Assembly (NCBI GenBank): GCA_017513095.1
Contig: JAFWDJ010000030.1
Location: 1 to 46,353, forward strand
Direction: 5' to 3'
Length of the DNA stretch: 46,353 nucleotides
Source of the DNA: Clostridia bacterium
Lineage (GTDB): Bacteria > Bacillota > Clostridia > Oscillospirales > RGIG577
Shown: one piece after another, positions 26,501-34,981 of the stretch
How the letters are laid out: every line of letters begins with the position of its first letter
Position numbering within the stretch: position 1 is the first letter of the stretch
The notes under the pieces: generated by a model
Databases searched by the model: none
What the model saw: only the letters and a program-made list of their open reading frames with translations
What the model was told of the DNA's origin: nothing
Translations under genes and position numbers: made by a program

Positions 26501-27394
26501 CGCGGGATCTCTCTGCCACAGCGTTATGGCGCGGAATGTCCTTCTTGAATCGCCTATCGACGGCAGCTTTCTGTTGGGCATCGTTATCCACACGATGTAC
26601 TCCGCCATGCGCTCGCAAAGCTCCGTAAGCTCATTCGCATATTCGGGGTCAGCCTCACGATAAACGAACGCGAACCAGTCAAGGCTTGCCGCCATATCTA
26701 TGTGATAATTCGGTGAATGCTCCTTATGAACACCGTCTGATGTGAAAACGCCTCGAAAATAAACACGTGAACGCTCCTTCGCTATGAGCATGTGATACTC
26801 GGGCTCGGAGGAAAATAAAAGGCCGTACATCGCCACGGCCCTGTCCTGATACATGCCGTGATTATGACGCGCCTTGTAAAAGCTCTCGCGGCAAAGAAGG
26901 CGCACCTGCATTTTAAGGCTGTGCATAAGCGCGCACACCTGCCCGTCAGTCATGAGGTCTCCGAAAAGATAAAGCGCAGTGCAGAAGTAATACACACGCC
27001 TCGCTGTCGCGTCGTCGTGCCACGCCCACGGGTCGTCCTTTTGTATGTCCGGATACGCCCTCACCCAGTCGTTTACATAGGCGACGAACAGATCGCGGCA
27101 CTCCTCTTCTCCCGTGCGCCAATACCGCGAAAGCAGACTGCCCTGATAGCTGAAGCTGTGCATACCGAAAGGAATGTCTCTCGCCTCATATCCGCCAAAA
27201 TCCCACGAAAAGGGAATAGAGCAGTCTATGGGGCCTATTCTTCCCGCTTTCAGCTGCTCTGTTATCACGGTCTCGTCGCTCGATCTGTACGCGTCGTCGT
27301 TTATGCCCAAAAGCACCTCGAGCTCGCTTTTCGTATATTTACTTTTATCCCTTAAAGCGCCGAAAGACGTAAAATCGCTCATGACTCTTCTCAT
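23564..27394 (-). CDS. Double heparinase II/III-like polysaccharide lyase with central module
   Basis: 1276 residues made of two homologous lyase units (about 6-565 and 725-1276) joined by a linker with one locus module (near GEYRVKYY) and acidic low-complexity stretches. Each unit has an alpha-helical toroid-like part (AWHDDATARRVY, NHGMYQDRAVA, GVHKEHSPNYH) and a beta part with AHKHNDDLSF. The His and Tyr residues typical of heparinase II/III active sites occur in both units, so both could be active. The family cleaves uronic-acid-containing glycans by beta-elimination, which fits a ManNAcA polymer. No signal peptide is present, which is unusual for a lyase. ATG 27394 has only a weak ribosome site; Met5 is an alternative. 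Confidence 0.82.
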   Translation of the reverse strand: MRRVMSDFTSFGALRDKSKYTKSELEVLLGINDDAYRSSDETVITEQLKAGRIGPIDCSIPFSWDFGGYEARDIPFGMHSFSYQGSLLSRYWRTGEEECRDLFVAYVNDWVRAYPDIQKDDPWAWHDDATARRVYYFCTALYLFGDLMTDGQVCALMHSLKMQVRLLCRESFYKARHNHGMYQDRAVAMYGLLFSSEPEYHMLIAKERSRVYFRGVFTSDGVHKEHSPNYHIDMAASLDWFAFVYREADPEYANELTELCERMAEYIVWITMPNRKLPSIGDSRRTFRAITLWQRDPAYQWAISGGAAGKPPKETMRVFEQAGYAVIRKDWNMEDRGTWIMLLAATHGPAHKHNDDLSFLIYHDGELITEAGNRNYNYADPMTEYIYSAEAHNMFFAGEDCYPMKANHLPLLEQSAYLTRICSYGGEPGIKSVSGEQHRVPGARQIRTIKYFETLDIAEVCDEITLEEPAPMRFIYHIAPGIHVTRTPGSFKLWRKDRLAAEAYITLVSPEGDVNTVVRTPGSGDMRCSVFYGGEEPRRGSLLEVRAKGQKGKNIFKLTVELYNAAENPDADETKSKDENEKDDTEAVKEPTVMTEKEKYLSSVKYEQYIEDGKLYFIITEAHEDITAFVYYLNLNGETVLRSNQTDNRAVAFRLADAGEYRVKYYVKAGESKYSAQSEPLVSKDACDGPFEIITGEDGGGDDENGVSEKKDIYAEIRNTDIFRFSSRSSFGEFSTQELWALFGIYDGAYFKNWSYGEELEQLLSGTLEGQDFNPPCSWDFSGFADRRIPYRMQSFLREACLITEYFKTGKEEYIDLFIKYVLDWIDKHPAPDLDDFWAWHDDATARRVYFFVVLLLLFDKKLGENEIRVIKESLKIQVRLLCREDFYKFHHNHGMYQDRAVALYGLTFSEEPAYHLTLAKERTREYFGYAFTADGVHKEHSPNYHMDMAGSIYWFALAYRNEDADFSRDMTSLMDRMAEYVMWITMPNGELPSIGDSKQRVRTQPLWNANPNYLYVITGGRDGEKPDGLFKLYREAGYGIIRKDWSMDGSGTWMMLLAATHSIAHKHNDDLSFLVYHKGELITEAGNRDYNYTDPMTEYIYTSYGHNVLFVDGKGWGMKPNHLPLIDSAAYKTKITGGEDNGAVQYVTGREVRFKGVEHERTIRYLRDENVIEIEDKIKSDKPHSFRLIYHIADGVEVTPTEGGWECERGGEPVARITPIGSVPTVLSTYTGEGEDPWRTWLFGGVPEARCGTLLAVDFAGEKGIKTLTLRIELK

Positions 27395-27415
27395 CGGGAA
27401 AGATACCGCCCTTTG

Positions 27416-27994
27416 TTACGATACCTCCACCGTATTGCTCTTAACGGAAAACTTGCCTTTGCTGCCGTTTATAAACACCTTGACGGAATATGTGCCCTTT
27501 TTCTTCGGATAATAAAGAAACGTCCTGTCGGGAAGATACGGGCTTCTGTACTCCGTATCGGGCTCGCCCTCTTTGTATATATACCACGCGTATTCCATAT
27601 CGTCCGTGATATCTCCCTTGACGGTCGCGATTATCGCGGGATTTTCCATCCCCTCGAGGAATTCAAGCGATACGGAAGCGTTCTTCTGAGGCTGCTCCTT
27701 TGCGGGCGCCAAAAGCCATGCCTTTTTCGCCGTGAGCTTATATTCCGAAACCTCGTTTACCTTTTCGTCCGTTTCCGTATTCTTCATGAACGCCTTTATC
27801 GTATAAACGCCCAGCTTTTCCGCCTTATACATGATAAAGCTCTCTTTTACGTAAGGCGACTTGAAAACACCTCCGTCGGTGTCGGTTATATAAAAGCAGT
27901 ATTGATACTTGTCGCCAAGCTCGTCGGGCTCCGTCTTAATGAGCAGAGTTCCGTCCCCGCGCAGCGCAAAACAGTTTACTTCCTCTATTTTCAT
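27416..27994 (-). CDS. Two-module protein A (stand-alone beta-sandwich pair)
   Basis: 192 residues made of two copies of the locus module and nothing else: GVYTIKAF ends the first core and GTYSVKVF the second. Each has the YxFY or YAWYI strand and a following aromatic-rich strand. No catalytic motif, signal peptide or membrane segment. It is a paralogue of the next gene upstream (28040-28606) and more distantly of 34982-35590. A binding or adaptor role is inferred from the absence of an enzyme domain. ATG 27994 follows a GGGGCGG site. Confidence 0.75.
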   Translation of the reverse strand: MKIEEVNCFALRGDGTLLIKTEPDELGDKYQYCFYITDTDGGVFKSPYVKESFIMYKAEKLGVYTIKAFMKNTETDEKVNEVSEYKLTAKKAWLLAPAKEQPQKNASVSLEFLEGMENPAIIATVKGDITDDMEYAWYIYKEGEPDTEYRSPYLPDRTFLYYPKKKGTYSVKVFINGSKGKFSVKSNTVEVS

Positions 27995-28039
27995 TTTTAC
28001 CGCCCCAATTTAATAATACCGGCGCAGCGCCTTCGCGTT

Positions 28040-28606
28040 TTAAAACTTTACCGCGTCCGATTTTACGGTGAATTTGTCGGTGCCCTTCTTTGCGAAAAGC
28101 TTTACGAAATATTCGCCCTCGCCGTCAACTTTGCATGCGAACAGCTTATTATCTGCATACGGCGTCTTCATAACGGGGTCCTTCTCTCCCGCGCGATAGA
28201 GATACCACGCGTAGGTAAAGCCCTCGGCCGTCTCGCCGGATATCTCGGCTACAATTATGCCCTCGCCCTTGAGCGCATCCTTTATCTCTATGCCGGTCTT
28301 TTCCTTCTGCTGCGCCGCGATGAGATCCTTCGCGTTCGACTTGTTCACAACGAAGCTTACGGTCTCGTCCACCTTCTCCGAGCCGTCCTCGTTCTTAACG
28401 AAGGCCTTTATCTGATACTTGCCGTACGCCGGAACGCGGTACGTGGTAAAGCTTTTCTGCGAATAATTCGTCTTATGTATCCTCTCGGAGCCCTTGTAAA
28501 CGTAAAAACAATAGCGCAGGCCCTCCTCGGCATGGTCCATCTCCGTTTTAATGAGCAGAGTGCCGTCGGTCTTCGTGGGAAGACAGGTGATAGCTTCAAT
28601 TTTCAT
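28040..28606 (-). CDS. Two-module protein B (stand-alone beta-sandwich pair)
   Basis: 188 residues, two locus modules with cores ending GKYQIKAF and GEYFVKLF, joined by a basic linker. It shares its N-terminal start (MKIE) and internal TLLIKTE strand with 27416-27994, so the two arose by duplication. ATG 28606 follows GGAGGT, which overlaps the stop of the upstream hydrolase gene, so translation is probably coupled. No enzyme motif; function not recognised. Confidence 0.75.
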   Translation of the reverse strand: MKIEAITCLPTKTDGTLLIKTEMDHAEEGLRYCFYVYKGSERIHKTNYSQKSFTTYRVPAYGKYQIKAFVKNEDGSEKVDETVSFVVNKSNAKDLIAAQQKEKTGIEIKDALKGEGIIVAEISGETAEGFTYAWYLYRAGEKDPVMKTPYADNKLFACKVDGEGEYFVKLFAKKGTDKFTVKSDAVKF

Positions 28607-28609
28607 TTT

Positions 28610-29809
28610 TTATACCTCCGTTTCTTTTTTTGGAACAGCACATTTTATGACTTCAGTTACGGTACCTGTCCTTACAAAGCAGTTTACCGTGAACGTATCC
28701 TCCGGCATACCCTCAAACCTGCATGACTTTTCCGGCGAGTACGCCATTTTTTCGTATATGCGGTTTTTGGAATTTATAAGATAAAAGGCAAACAAATGCT
28801 CCTCTGACTGCGTATACGTTTCGGCCGTACACAAAAGACTGCCGTCGTCCTGCCACTCAATACGCACGCCCTTTATGACTTCAAGCGGCTTCGTTTTGTT
28901 CGCAAAGGCGGTATGAGCCCCTGCGTCTCCCAAGTTAAGCCCGTTCATGCGCTCAAAGAACGCAAGAGGCGCGTCGCTTTTCACCTCGAGCAAAAGATTC
29001 TTTCCTCTTCTTTTGTCCGCAAGGCCCTTATTTATATAGGCAAGCGTCTCCGCCTTGTCGGGCATGCCGTTATGACCTCTCTCGTTGTAATAAAAGTCCA
29101 TCGTGACCGCTTCACCGCAGTCGTAGCCGTTATGAGCTATCGCGGACAAAAACGGCGTTATCTGCTTATCAATATCGCGTATATCGCAGATGTTCTGTAA
29201 ACAGTATATCCTTGGGATATATCTCTCACGCTCACATAGCTTTATAAGGTTCGTTCTTTCCTCTGCAGGCACTTCGCCTTCGGGACATCGATCCTCTACA
29301 AAACGTTTATAATGTATCTCATTATAATTAAACAGAAATATCTGCGGATTTATAACATACGCCTTTCCGTGAAGCATAGTTGCAAGCACAAGCGACGAAT
29401 ACCCGCCGCCCGATGAGCCGAAGAAAAGCGACTCCGTAATATTTACGCCCATATTTTTCGCTATTACGGACAGAATAAAGGCTATGTTTTCAAGATACCA
29501 TTTTTTATTCGTGCCGTAATACCAGTAAAGCTTCAGGTTTCCCTCATAATACGTGGGGTCGGCGTACCACACGGCGGTCACCGGTATGCTCGGATACCAC
29601 GTGAGCCTGGCAAAAAACGGCAGCTTCAGGGCGCGGTTCGACATCGTGCCCGTGCCGAACGCCGCCATGACCTCCGAGCCCGGCACATAATTTATAAGAA
29701 AATCATACGTCACGCCGTCCCACGATATTTTATAAAGCGTTATCTTGGCGGGCCTGAAGCGCTCTTTATATATTTCTTCTATATTCAGCTCTTTTATATC
29801 GTATTTCAA
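28610..29809 (-). CDS. Alpha/beta-hydrolase-like protein with C-terminal module, paralogue 1
   Basis: 399 residues. Nucleophile elbow FGSSGGGYSSL (Ser133) and a later GHNGMPD string whose His may complete a triad. The C-terminal 85 residues are a locus module with a relaxed core (DTFTVNCF). Its paralogue is the next gene upstream; both share YADPTxYEGNLxLYWYYGTN. A glycan esterase or acyltransferase is possible but not shown. The start is TTG 29809, placed 8 nt after AAGGAG; no ATG fits as well. No signal peptide. Confidence 0.72.
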   Translation of the reverse strand: MKYDIKELNIEEIYKERFRPAKITLYKISWDGVTYDFLINYVPGSEVMAAFGTGTMSNRALKLPFFARLTWYPSIPVTAVWYADPTYYEGNLKLYWYYGTNKKWYLENIAFILSVIAKNMGVNITESLFFGSSGGGYSSLVLATMLHGKAYVINPQIFLFNYNEIHYKRFVEDRCPEGEVPAEERTNLIKLCERERYIPRIYCLQNICDIRDIDKQITPFLSAIAHNGYDCGEAVTMDFYYNERGHNGMPDKAETLAYINKGLADKRRGKNLLLEVKSDAPLAFFERMNGLNLGDAGAHTAFANKTKPLEVIKGVRIEWQDDGSLLCTAETYTQSEEHLFAFYLINSKNRIYEKMAYSPEKSCRFEGMPEDTFTVNCFVRTGTVTEVIKCAVPKKETEV

Positions 29810-29821
29810 GAAAGGTTCTCC

Positions 29822-31018
29822 TTATTTAAAATCGTCTGCCTTTACGGCGATCTCCTCTGACATGAAGGTCGTTTTCGTTTTCCCGCGCAGCACAAAGCAC
29901 TTCACCCTGTACGTTCCCGGGGCGGGCAGCGCAAATTCGGCCTCGGTCTTCGTCGAATACGGTATCCTGTCGACGACCGACTGCCCGCTCTGAAGATAAA
30001 ACGAGAACGTATATCCCGCGGGCGCCTTGCCCGCAAGCTCCAGCGCGTATGAAAGCTTGTTGTCTGCAAATTTGAGGCTTGTATTCACAAGCGCCTCGTC
30101 AAAGCCCTCAAGCTCATCGAAAAAGAGATACGCTGTCGGGTTTTTAAGATCCGCGCGGCTTATGCGCTCAAAAAACGTACAATGCTTATCGTTCTTTTTC
30201 CCCGCTATCGCAACGCCCCGCTTTTTATCGTCGAGGCCGCGGTTTATAAGCTCGAGCGACGTATCCTTATCGGGCATAGAGTTGTGTCCGCCGGGAAGAT
30301 AAAAATACTCCATGCTCAGTACATCCTGACAGTTCATCTGCTTCTCGGAGATATCCTTTAAAAACGGTATCACCTGCATTCGCACGTCGCGTATCGACTG
30401 CATATTCTGAACATAATGAATGCGCGGCAGGTAGCGCTCCTTTTTAAAGAGCGATATGATGTTTACGCGCTCCTCCACAGGCTTTTCCTTCGCGTCGAGC
30501 ACGTCCTTTAAAAACTTCTCGTAGTGGTCCGGAAAATAATTAAAAAGAAAAATCTGCGGATTTATAACATAAGCCTTGCCGTGAAGCAGCGTCGCGAGCA
30601 CGAGCGACGAATATCCGCCGCCCGACGAGCCGAAAAGCAGCGAGTCCTCCAAAGAATAACCGTTTTTCTGGCATATCACGGCAAGTATGAACGCAATATT
30701 CTTAAGATGCCATCTCTTGTTCGTGCCGTAATACCAGTAAAGCGCAAGATTGCCCTCGTAAAGCGTCGGGTCGGCATACCATATCGACGTCACCTTAATG
30801 TCGGGATGCCAGCTGTTGCGCTTAAAATCGGGAAGGCCGCGCGCTCTGTTTACCGTACCGGTACCGAAAGCCGCCATCTTCCCCGCGCCGGGGACGTGAT
30901 TTATGAGAAACTCATACTTCGTTTCATCCCACATTATTTCGTATATCGTGGGAGACGCCGGGCAGAACTGCTCTTTGGCGATCTCCTCTATCGAAAGCTT
31001 CTTAACGGGATATTCCAT
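29822..31018 (-). CDS. Alpha/beta-hydrolase-like protein with C-terminal module, paralogue 2
   Basis: 398 residues, closely related along its whole length to 28610-29809. Nucleophile elbow FGSSGGGYSSL (Ser132) and GHNSMPD. C-terminal locus module with core GTYRVKCF preceded by FSFYLQSG and the YS pair. ATG 31018 follows AAGGAG. Its stop lies 12 nt before the TTG start of the paralogue. Cytoplasmic by lack of any leader. Role in editing the polymer is inferred from neighbours only. Confidence 0.72.
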   Translation of the reverse strand: MEYPVKKLSIEEIAKEQFCPASPTIYEIMWDETKYEFLINHVPGAGKMAAFGTGTVNRARGLPDFKRNSWHPDIKVTSIWYADPTLYEGNLALYWYYGTNKRWHLKNIAFILAVICQKNGYSLEDSLLFGSSGGGYSSLVLATLLHGKAYVINPQIFLFNYFPDHYEKFLKDVLDAKEKPVEERVNIISLFKKERYLPRIHYVQNMQSIRDVRMQVIPFLKDISEKQMNCQDVLSMEYFYLPGGHNSMPDKDTSLELINRGLDDKKRGVAIAGKKNDKHCTFFERISRADLKNPTAYLFFDELEGFDEALVNTSLKFADNKLSYALELAGKAPAGYTFSFYLQSGQSVVDRIPYSTKTEAEFALPAPGTYRVKCFVLRGKTKTTFMSEEIAVKADDFK

Positions 31019-31036
31019 ACTTTACTCCTTGCGGTT

Positions 31037-34000
31037 TTACTTCTGTCTTACTTCCTCGGCAAGGGAACGCGTGTTGCTTATAAATATTATTTTATCACGG
31101 GTGACGGTAATATACAATACATCATCCGAAAGCTTTTCCTGCCCCTTGAGCATAAACGCCCTTACCTTATAACTGCCCGCGGCCAGCTTGGAAAAATCAT
31201 ATGTAAACGTTCTGTCGCTTTCATACTTTGTTACAAACACCTTTTTATACGTTTTCGAGTCGTAAAGCACCGCCCATGCGTACTGATCCTTGCCCTCTTC
31301 CCCGCTGTAATTCTTCAGCGCCACGGTAGCGCCGTCCGTCTGCTTATAGCGGATATCAAAAACTGCATGTGCGTTCTTTCTCTGCTTTTCCTCCTCTATC
31401 TGCGCCGACAGCTCCTCGATCGTTGGCATGGGGCGCTGCTTGGCCTCGATAAACCTGGCGCTTACAAAATTAAACGCCTCCTCGTATTTTTCCTCGCCGC
31501 AAAGCCGCGAAAATTCATTTATTATCTCGTCTGTATTCTTGTAATACGGCGCGTACATTTTGAGTATATCCCATACTATGCGCGTACACTCAACGGGCTC
31601 GCTCGCGCTGCTCAGCCGCTTGAATATCCAGCCGTTTACGTAAACGTCGTTTCTCACGCGCATATATTCCTCAAGGAAGCCGGCGCTCTTAAGCCAGTCG
31701 ATCTTCGGCTGCTGCAAAAGCATGAGCTTCTCAAAAAATCTGCGGCTGACTGTGTTCGTGACCGAACCGCTCGTCTGCGCGTAATAGATGTGTATAGGCA
31801 CTTCGATCGTCTTGATGCGCTGAGCCGCCATCAGTATCTGCCAGCAGAACAGCGTGTCCTGTCCCGCAGCTCCCGGTACCTGCTCAATGCCGTTTTCCAT
31901 AACTAAGCTGCGGCGTATCGCCATCGCCTGTATGCTTACCGCGTAAAAATCGGCGGGGCTCTTAAGCTCCGAAAGGCCGTGCTCGAACATCGTCTTTCCC
32001 GTTATCTTATTGAACTGATAACAGTAGTTGAAAAGCATCGTTCTGTAGGTGCATCTGTAAATATTGCCGAAAGCGATATCGAGGTCCTCGTTCTTAGCGC
32101 AATCATAAAGACGTGCGTAGCCGTCGCATATGGCTTCGTTGTCGGGATCCAAGAACGTGATATACTCCGCCGACGCAAGCTCAACGCCCTTGTTTCTCGG
32201 GCGCGAAGCCGAGCCGCTTCCGCCGTCCTCAAAGGCATATCGCCTGATGTTCGGATAGCGGTCGCAAAGATACGTTTCGATCTTAAGCGTGCGCGCATCG
32301 GTCGAGCCGTCGTCCACAAGGATTATCTCCATATCGTCGAACATCGAGCTGCGGCGAAGGCTTGTGATGCATTTTCCGTAAAGGTGCGCCCCGTTGTTGT
32401 ATACGGGCACGATGACCGATAAAAGATACGGCGTCTCGCGCACGGGCTTCGCGTGCGTGCCCTCTCTGTACGAGAAACGGTCAATGCTGTATCCGTTTTT
32501 AAGCTCTCCCGCCTCGGGCGGCGCCGCAAAGAAGCCGGCGTCATACGCCTCGCGCCAGAATACCGTGCGGTACGGGCTCTTCATCTGGTTTACATAATTG
32601 TGTTCAACGCCCTCCGCGAGCGTATCGTCCTTAACGTATGCGTCCTTCGTTATATAGTCGCAGGCCGTATATTTAAAGCCGTTTATCATGTCCTCAAGGT
32701 AAAACTCGCCGTAATACGCGCCCGCGTCGAACCACGTCACCATGTCGTAGCCCGAAACGATATCCGCACTCACGTCGGACTGCGCCAAAAGCGTCTTATT
32801 CTCATAAGTCTGGCGCTCGAACGAAGCCTTTACGCTCTCGTCAAGCGTTTCCGCGATAACGAGCACGCTTCTGTCGGCGCACGCCGTATCTATACCCGTC
32901 GGCGCAAGAAGCTCCTTTATCCTGTCGAAGCAGGTGTGTCCCGTCATAACGGAGCGTATTCCCGCTATCTGATGTTCATAGCGCTCCTCATCCGTAAATC
33001 CGCCTAATATCTTATCCACCTCAAGCGACTCATGCGCCATAAACACCGTAGGATGCACGTTGTTCACGCCCACGCTGTAATTCGACAGAAGCAGCACGCC
33101 CGCCGCCTGAAGCTCAAACGTGCGGTTCGCAAACATCGTGTCGCTGTTCGTTACAGAGTTTATGTTTATCGCCCAGTCGAACTGCTTGTGAAGCTTTTGA
33201 AGCTTCTTATGATCTACCGCGGGCGACACGAATTTTCTGTATTCCCACGGATAACGGTACTTGTCGTTGCCGTAGTTCCTGTCCACTATGTGAAGATCGT
33301 AATCGGAATTTATAACCCCCTGGAACATTGAAGAAAGCTCATTGCATCGTTTCGGATATTTTTCCATCCAGGAGCCCGAGAAAAGCACAGTCTTGTCTTT
33401 CTTTTCATTGTAAAAGCCTATAGGATTATGCATAGCGGGGTTTATGCCGAACATAACGTCGTAAACCTTATCGTGGCCGCAGTCTTCCTTATAATACGGC
33501 ACACATTCCGCTGCCGATGTAAACACGTAGTCGCACTGTTTTGCGTAATCCAAAAAGCGCTCGTAGTTCGGCGGATCCTCCTTCGAATAGAAAATAGTGG
33601 GTATGGATCTTTCCTTGCACATTGATATAAGATCACTCACCGTTCGGCGTGTTTTCGACTTGAGCTGCGCAAAACCCACCCATTCGTTGTTAAGGCCGCG
33701 CCACGCCGATACAAGCAAAAGCGCGTCTATTTTTCCCTCACTTATCGTTTCCTTATAGTTTTTGGGCGTAAGGTATACGAAATCTGCTGCATCGCATATG
33801 GATTCATAAAAGAATTCATCGGCTATTATGCCTATGCGCTGCTTTACTTTGTTATAATAGCGTATGCCGTTGCTGTCGGGTATCGCCTCAATCGCATCGT
33901 CGTATTTAAATACCCACGATTCAAGCTCCGAAGCGTCCCAATCGTCGGCGGGAGCCGTCTCGAACGGGTCTGCCTTTTTCGGCGCGGCTTTCTTTTCCTC

Positions 34001-34945
34001 CGCCTTCTTCGAGGCCGCCTTTTTCGGGACTGCCGCCTTTGCGTCGGCTTTCTTTGCATCGGCCGCCTTTGTCTCGGCTGCCGTCACAACGGCCGCTGCC
34101 GCGGTCTCTTTCATTTCAAGCTCCTCTGCCGAGGGCAGCTTGTCGAATACCTTTTCCACCGCGGGAAGCTGAGATATCGTTTTTGCCGCCTTGTTCTTCG
34201 AGCGCTTCGCCCAGTAATTGAGCGTAAGCTTGCCCAGCTTTGAATTTGCCAGCGCGTCGTATTTTACCCTGACCTGGTCAAGCTCCCTCTGCTTGCTTTC
34301 CGAGATAGCCTTCTGCGAGGCAAGCTGCGTTTTCAGCTTGCCGTTTTCCGCGGTAAGCTTCTTTTGCTGCGCCTTCGCCTTTTCAAGCTTGTCCTCTGCT
34401 TCGGCCTTCGCCTTTTTAAGCGCGTCATCGGCTTCGGCCTTCGCCTTTTTAAGCGCGTCATCGGCTTTGGCTTTTGCCTTTTTAAGCGCGTCATCGGCTT
34501 TGGCTTTTGCCTTTTTAAGCTCTTCCGCCTCGCCCAAAAGCGCCTCATACGCCTTTTTTAGCTTTTCAAGCTCGGATTCGCGCGCTTCGGGAATAACCGA
34601 CGATTCCGCCCGGATCGCAGCCGCCGATCCGGTCGCAGTTTCGGGTGCGAACTCCGCCCCAGGCGCCGCTGCCGCTGCCGCTTCGATTACGGCCGCCACT
34701 TCGGGGATAACCGATGACGCAGCCCAAATCGCGGCCGCCGGTTCGTACGCGGTTTCCGCCGCGGGCGTACCTGCCTCCACGGGCGCGGCCGCCGCTGCCG
34801 CTTCGATTACGGCCGCCACTTCGGGGATAACCGATGACGCAGCCCAAATCGCGGCCGCCGGTTCGTGCGCCGCTTCCGCCCCGGGCGAATTATTTGTATT
34901 ATTTATATCGTTTTCATTTTTTATGTTATTTTCGTCGTAGGACAT
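31037..34945 (-). CDS. Giant glycosyltransferase: Ala-rich repeats, coiled coil, CgeB-like GT, GT2 and module
   Basis: About 1302 residues. Order: polar start; three Ala-rich repeats of about 40 residues (AAAIWAASSVIPE); a Lys/Ala/Asp 11-residue repeat (KAKADDALKKA type, about four copies) leading into a long coiled coil; a CgeB/DUF3880-like glycosyltransferase (FYSKEDPPNYERF, FTSAAECVPYY, VLFSGSWMEKYPKR, MFANRTFELQAAG); a linker domain; a GT2 domain (SVIVPVYNNG, VDDGSTD, FLDPDNE); and a C-terminal module (GSYKVRAF). Two transferase domains suggest it adds two sugars or one disaccharide repeat. The open frame begins at TTG 34966, but ATG 34945 has AAGGAG 6 nt upstream. No signal peptide. Confidence 0.8.
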   Translation of the reverse strand: MSYDENNIKNENDINNTNNSPGAEAAHEPAAAIWAASSVIPEVAAVIEAAAAAAPVEAGTPAAETAYEPAAAIWAASSVIPEVAAVIEAAAAAAPGAEFAPETATGSAAAIRAESSVIPEARESELEKLKKAYEALLGEAEELKKAKAKADDALKKAKAKADDALKKAKAEADDALKKAKAEAEDKLEKAKAQQKKLTAENGKLKTQLASQKAISESKQRELDQVRVKYDALANSKLGKLTLNYWAKRSKNKAAKTISQLPAVEKVFDKLPSAEELEMKETAAAAVVTAAETKAADAKKADAKAAVPKKAASKKAEEKKAAPKKADPFETAPADDWDASELESWVFKYDDAIEAIPDSNGIRYYNKVKQRIGIIADEFFYESICDAADFVYLTPKNYKETISEGKIDALLLVSAWRGLNNEWVGFAQLKSKTRRTVSDLISMCKERSIPTIFYSKEDPPNYERFLDYAKQCDYVFTSAAECVPYYKEDCGHDKVYDVMFGINPAMHNPIGFYNEKKDKTVLFSGSWMEKYPKRCNELSSMFQGVINSDYDLHIVDRNYGNDKYRYPWEYRKFVSPAVDHKKLQKLHKQFDWAININSVTNSDTMFANRTFELQAAGVLLLSNYSVGVNNVHPTVFMAHESLEVDKILGGFTDEERYEHQIAGIRSVMTGHTCFDRIKELLAPTGIDTACADRSVLVIAETLDESVKASFERQTYENKTLLAQSDVSADIVSGYDMVTWFDAGAYYGEFYLEDMINGFKYTACDYITKDAYVKDDTLAEGVEHNYVNQMKSPYRTVFWREAYDAGFFAAPPEAGELKNGYSIDRFSYREGTHAKPVRETPYLLSVIVPVYNNGAHLYGKCITSLRRSSMFDDMEIILVDDGSTDARTLKIETYLCDRYPNIRRYAFEDGGSGSASRPRNKGVELASAEYITFLDPDNEAICDGYARLYDCAKNEDLDIAFGNIYRCTYRTMLFNYCYQFNKITGKTMFEHGLSELKSPADFYAVSIQAMAIRRSLVMENGIEQVPGAAGQDTLFCWQILMAAQRIKTIEVPIHIYYAQTSGSVTNTVSRRFFEKLMLLQQPKIDWLKSAGFLEEYMRVRNDVYVNGWIFKRLSSASEPVECTRIVWDILKMYAPYYKNTDEIINEFSRLCGEEKYEEAFNFVSARFIEAKQRPMPTIEELSAQIEEEKQRKNAHAVFDIRYKQTDGATVALKNYSGEEGKDQYAWAVLYDSKTYKKVFVTKYESDRTFTYDFSKLAAGSYKVRAFMLKGQEKLSDDVLYITVTRDKIIFISNTRSLAEEVRQK
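34400..34520. repeat. 33-bp tandem repeat coding an 11-residue coiled-coil repeat
   Basis: Inside the giant glycosyltransferase gene. Units of 33 bp sharing TTTTTAAGCGCGTCATCGGC repeat about four times and encode hendecads of the DALKKAKAxAD type, expected to form a long, almost straight coiled coil. Confidence 0.8.
34671..34866. repeat. 120-bp period direct repeat coding the Ala-rich region
   Basis: The 76 bp at 34671-34746 are identical to 34791-34866, exactly 120 bp (40 codons) apart. A third, diverged unit lies around 34581-34640. Identity at DNA level implies a recent duplication or ongoing gene conversion. Confidence 0.85.
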
Positions 34946-34981
34946 AGTCTTCTCCTTATGTGCCAAATCTCGATTTTCGCC

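Noticed and set aside
27413-28726. 437-codon open frame opposite the two-module genes
   Set aside because: It is a mirror of real minus-strand genes with biased codons, is rich in Arg, Leu and Tyr, and has no recognisable domain. The same applies to 30524-31906 and 14864-15982.
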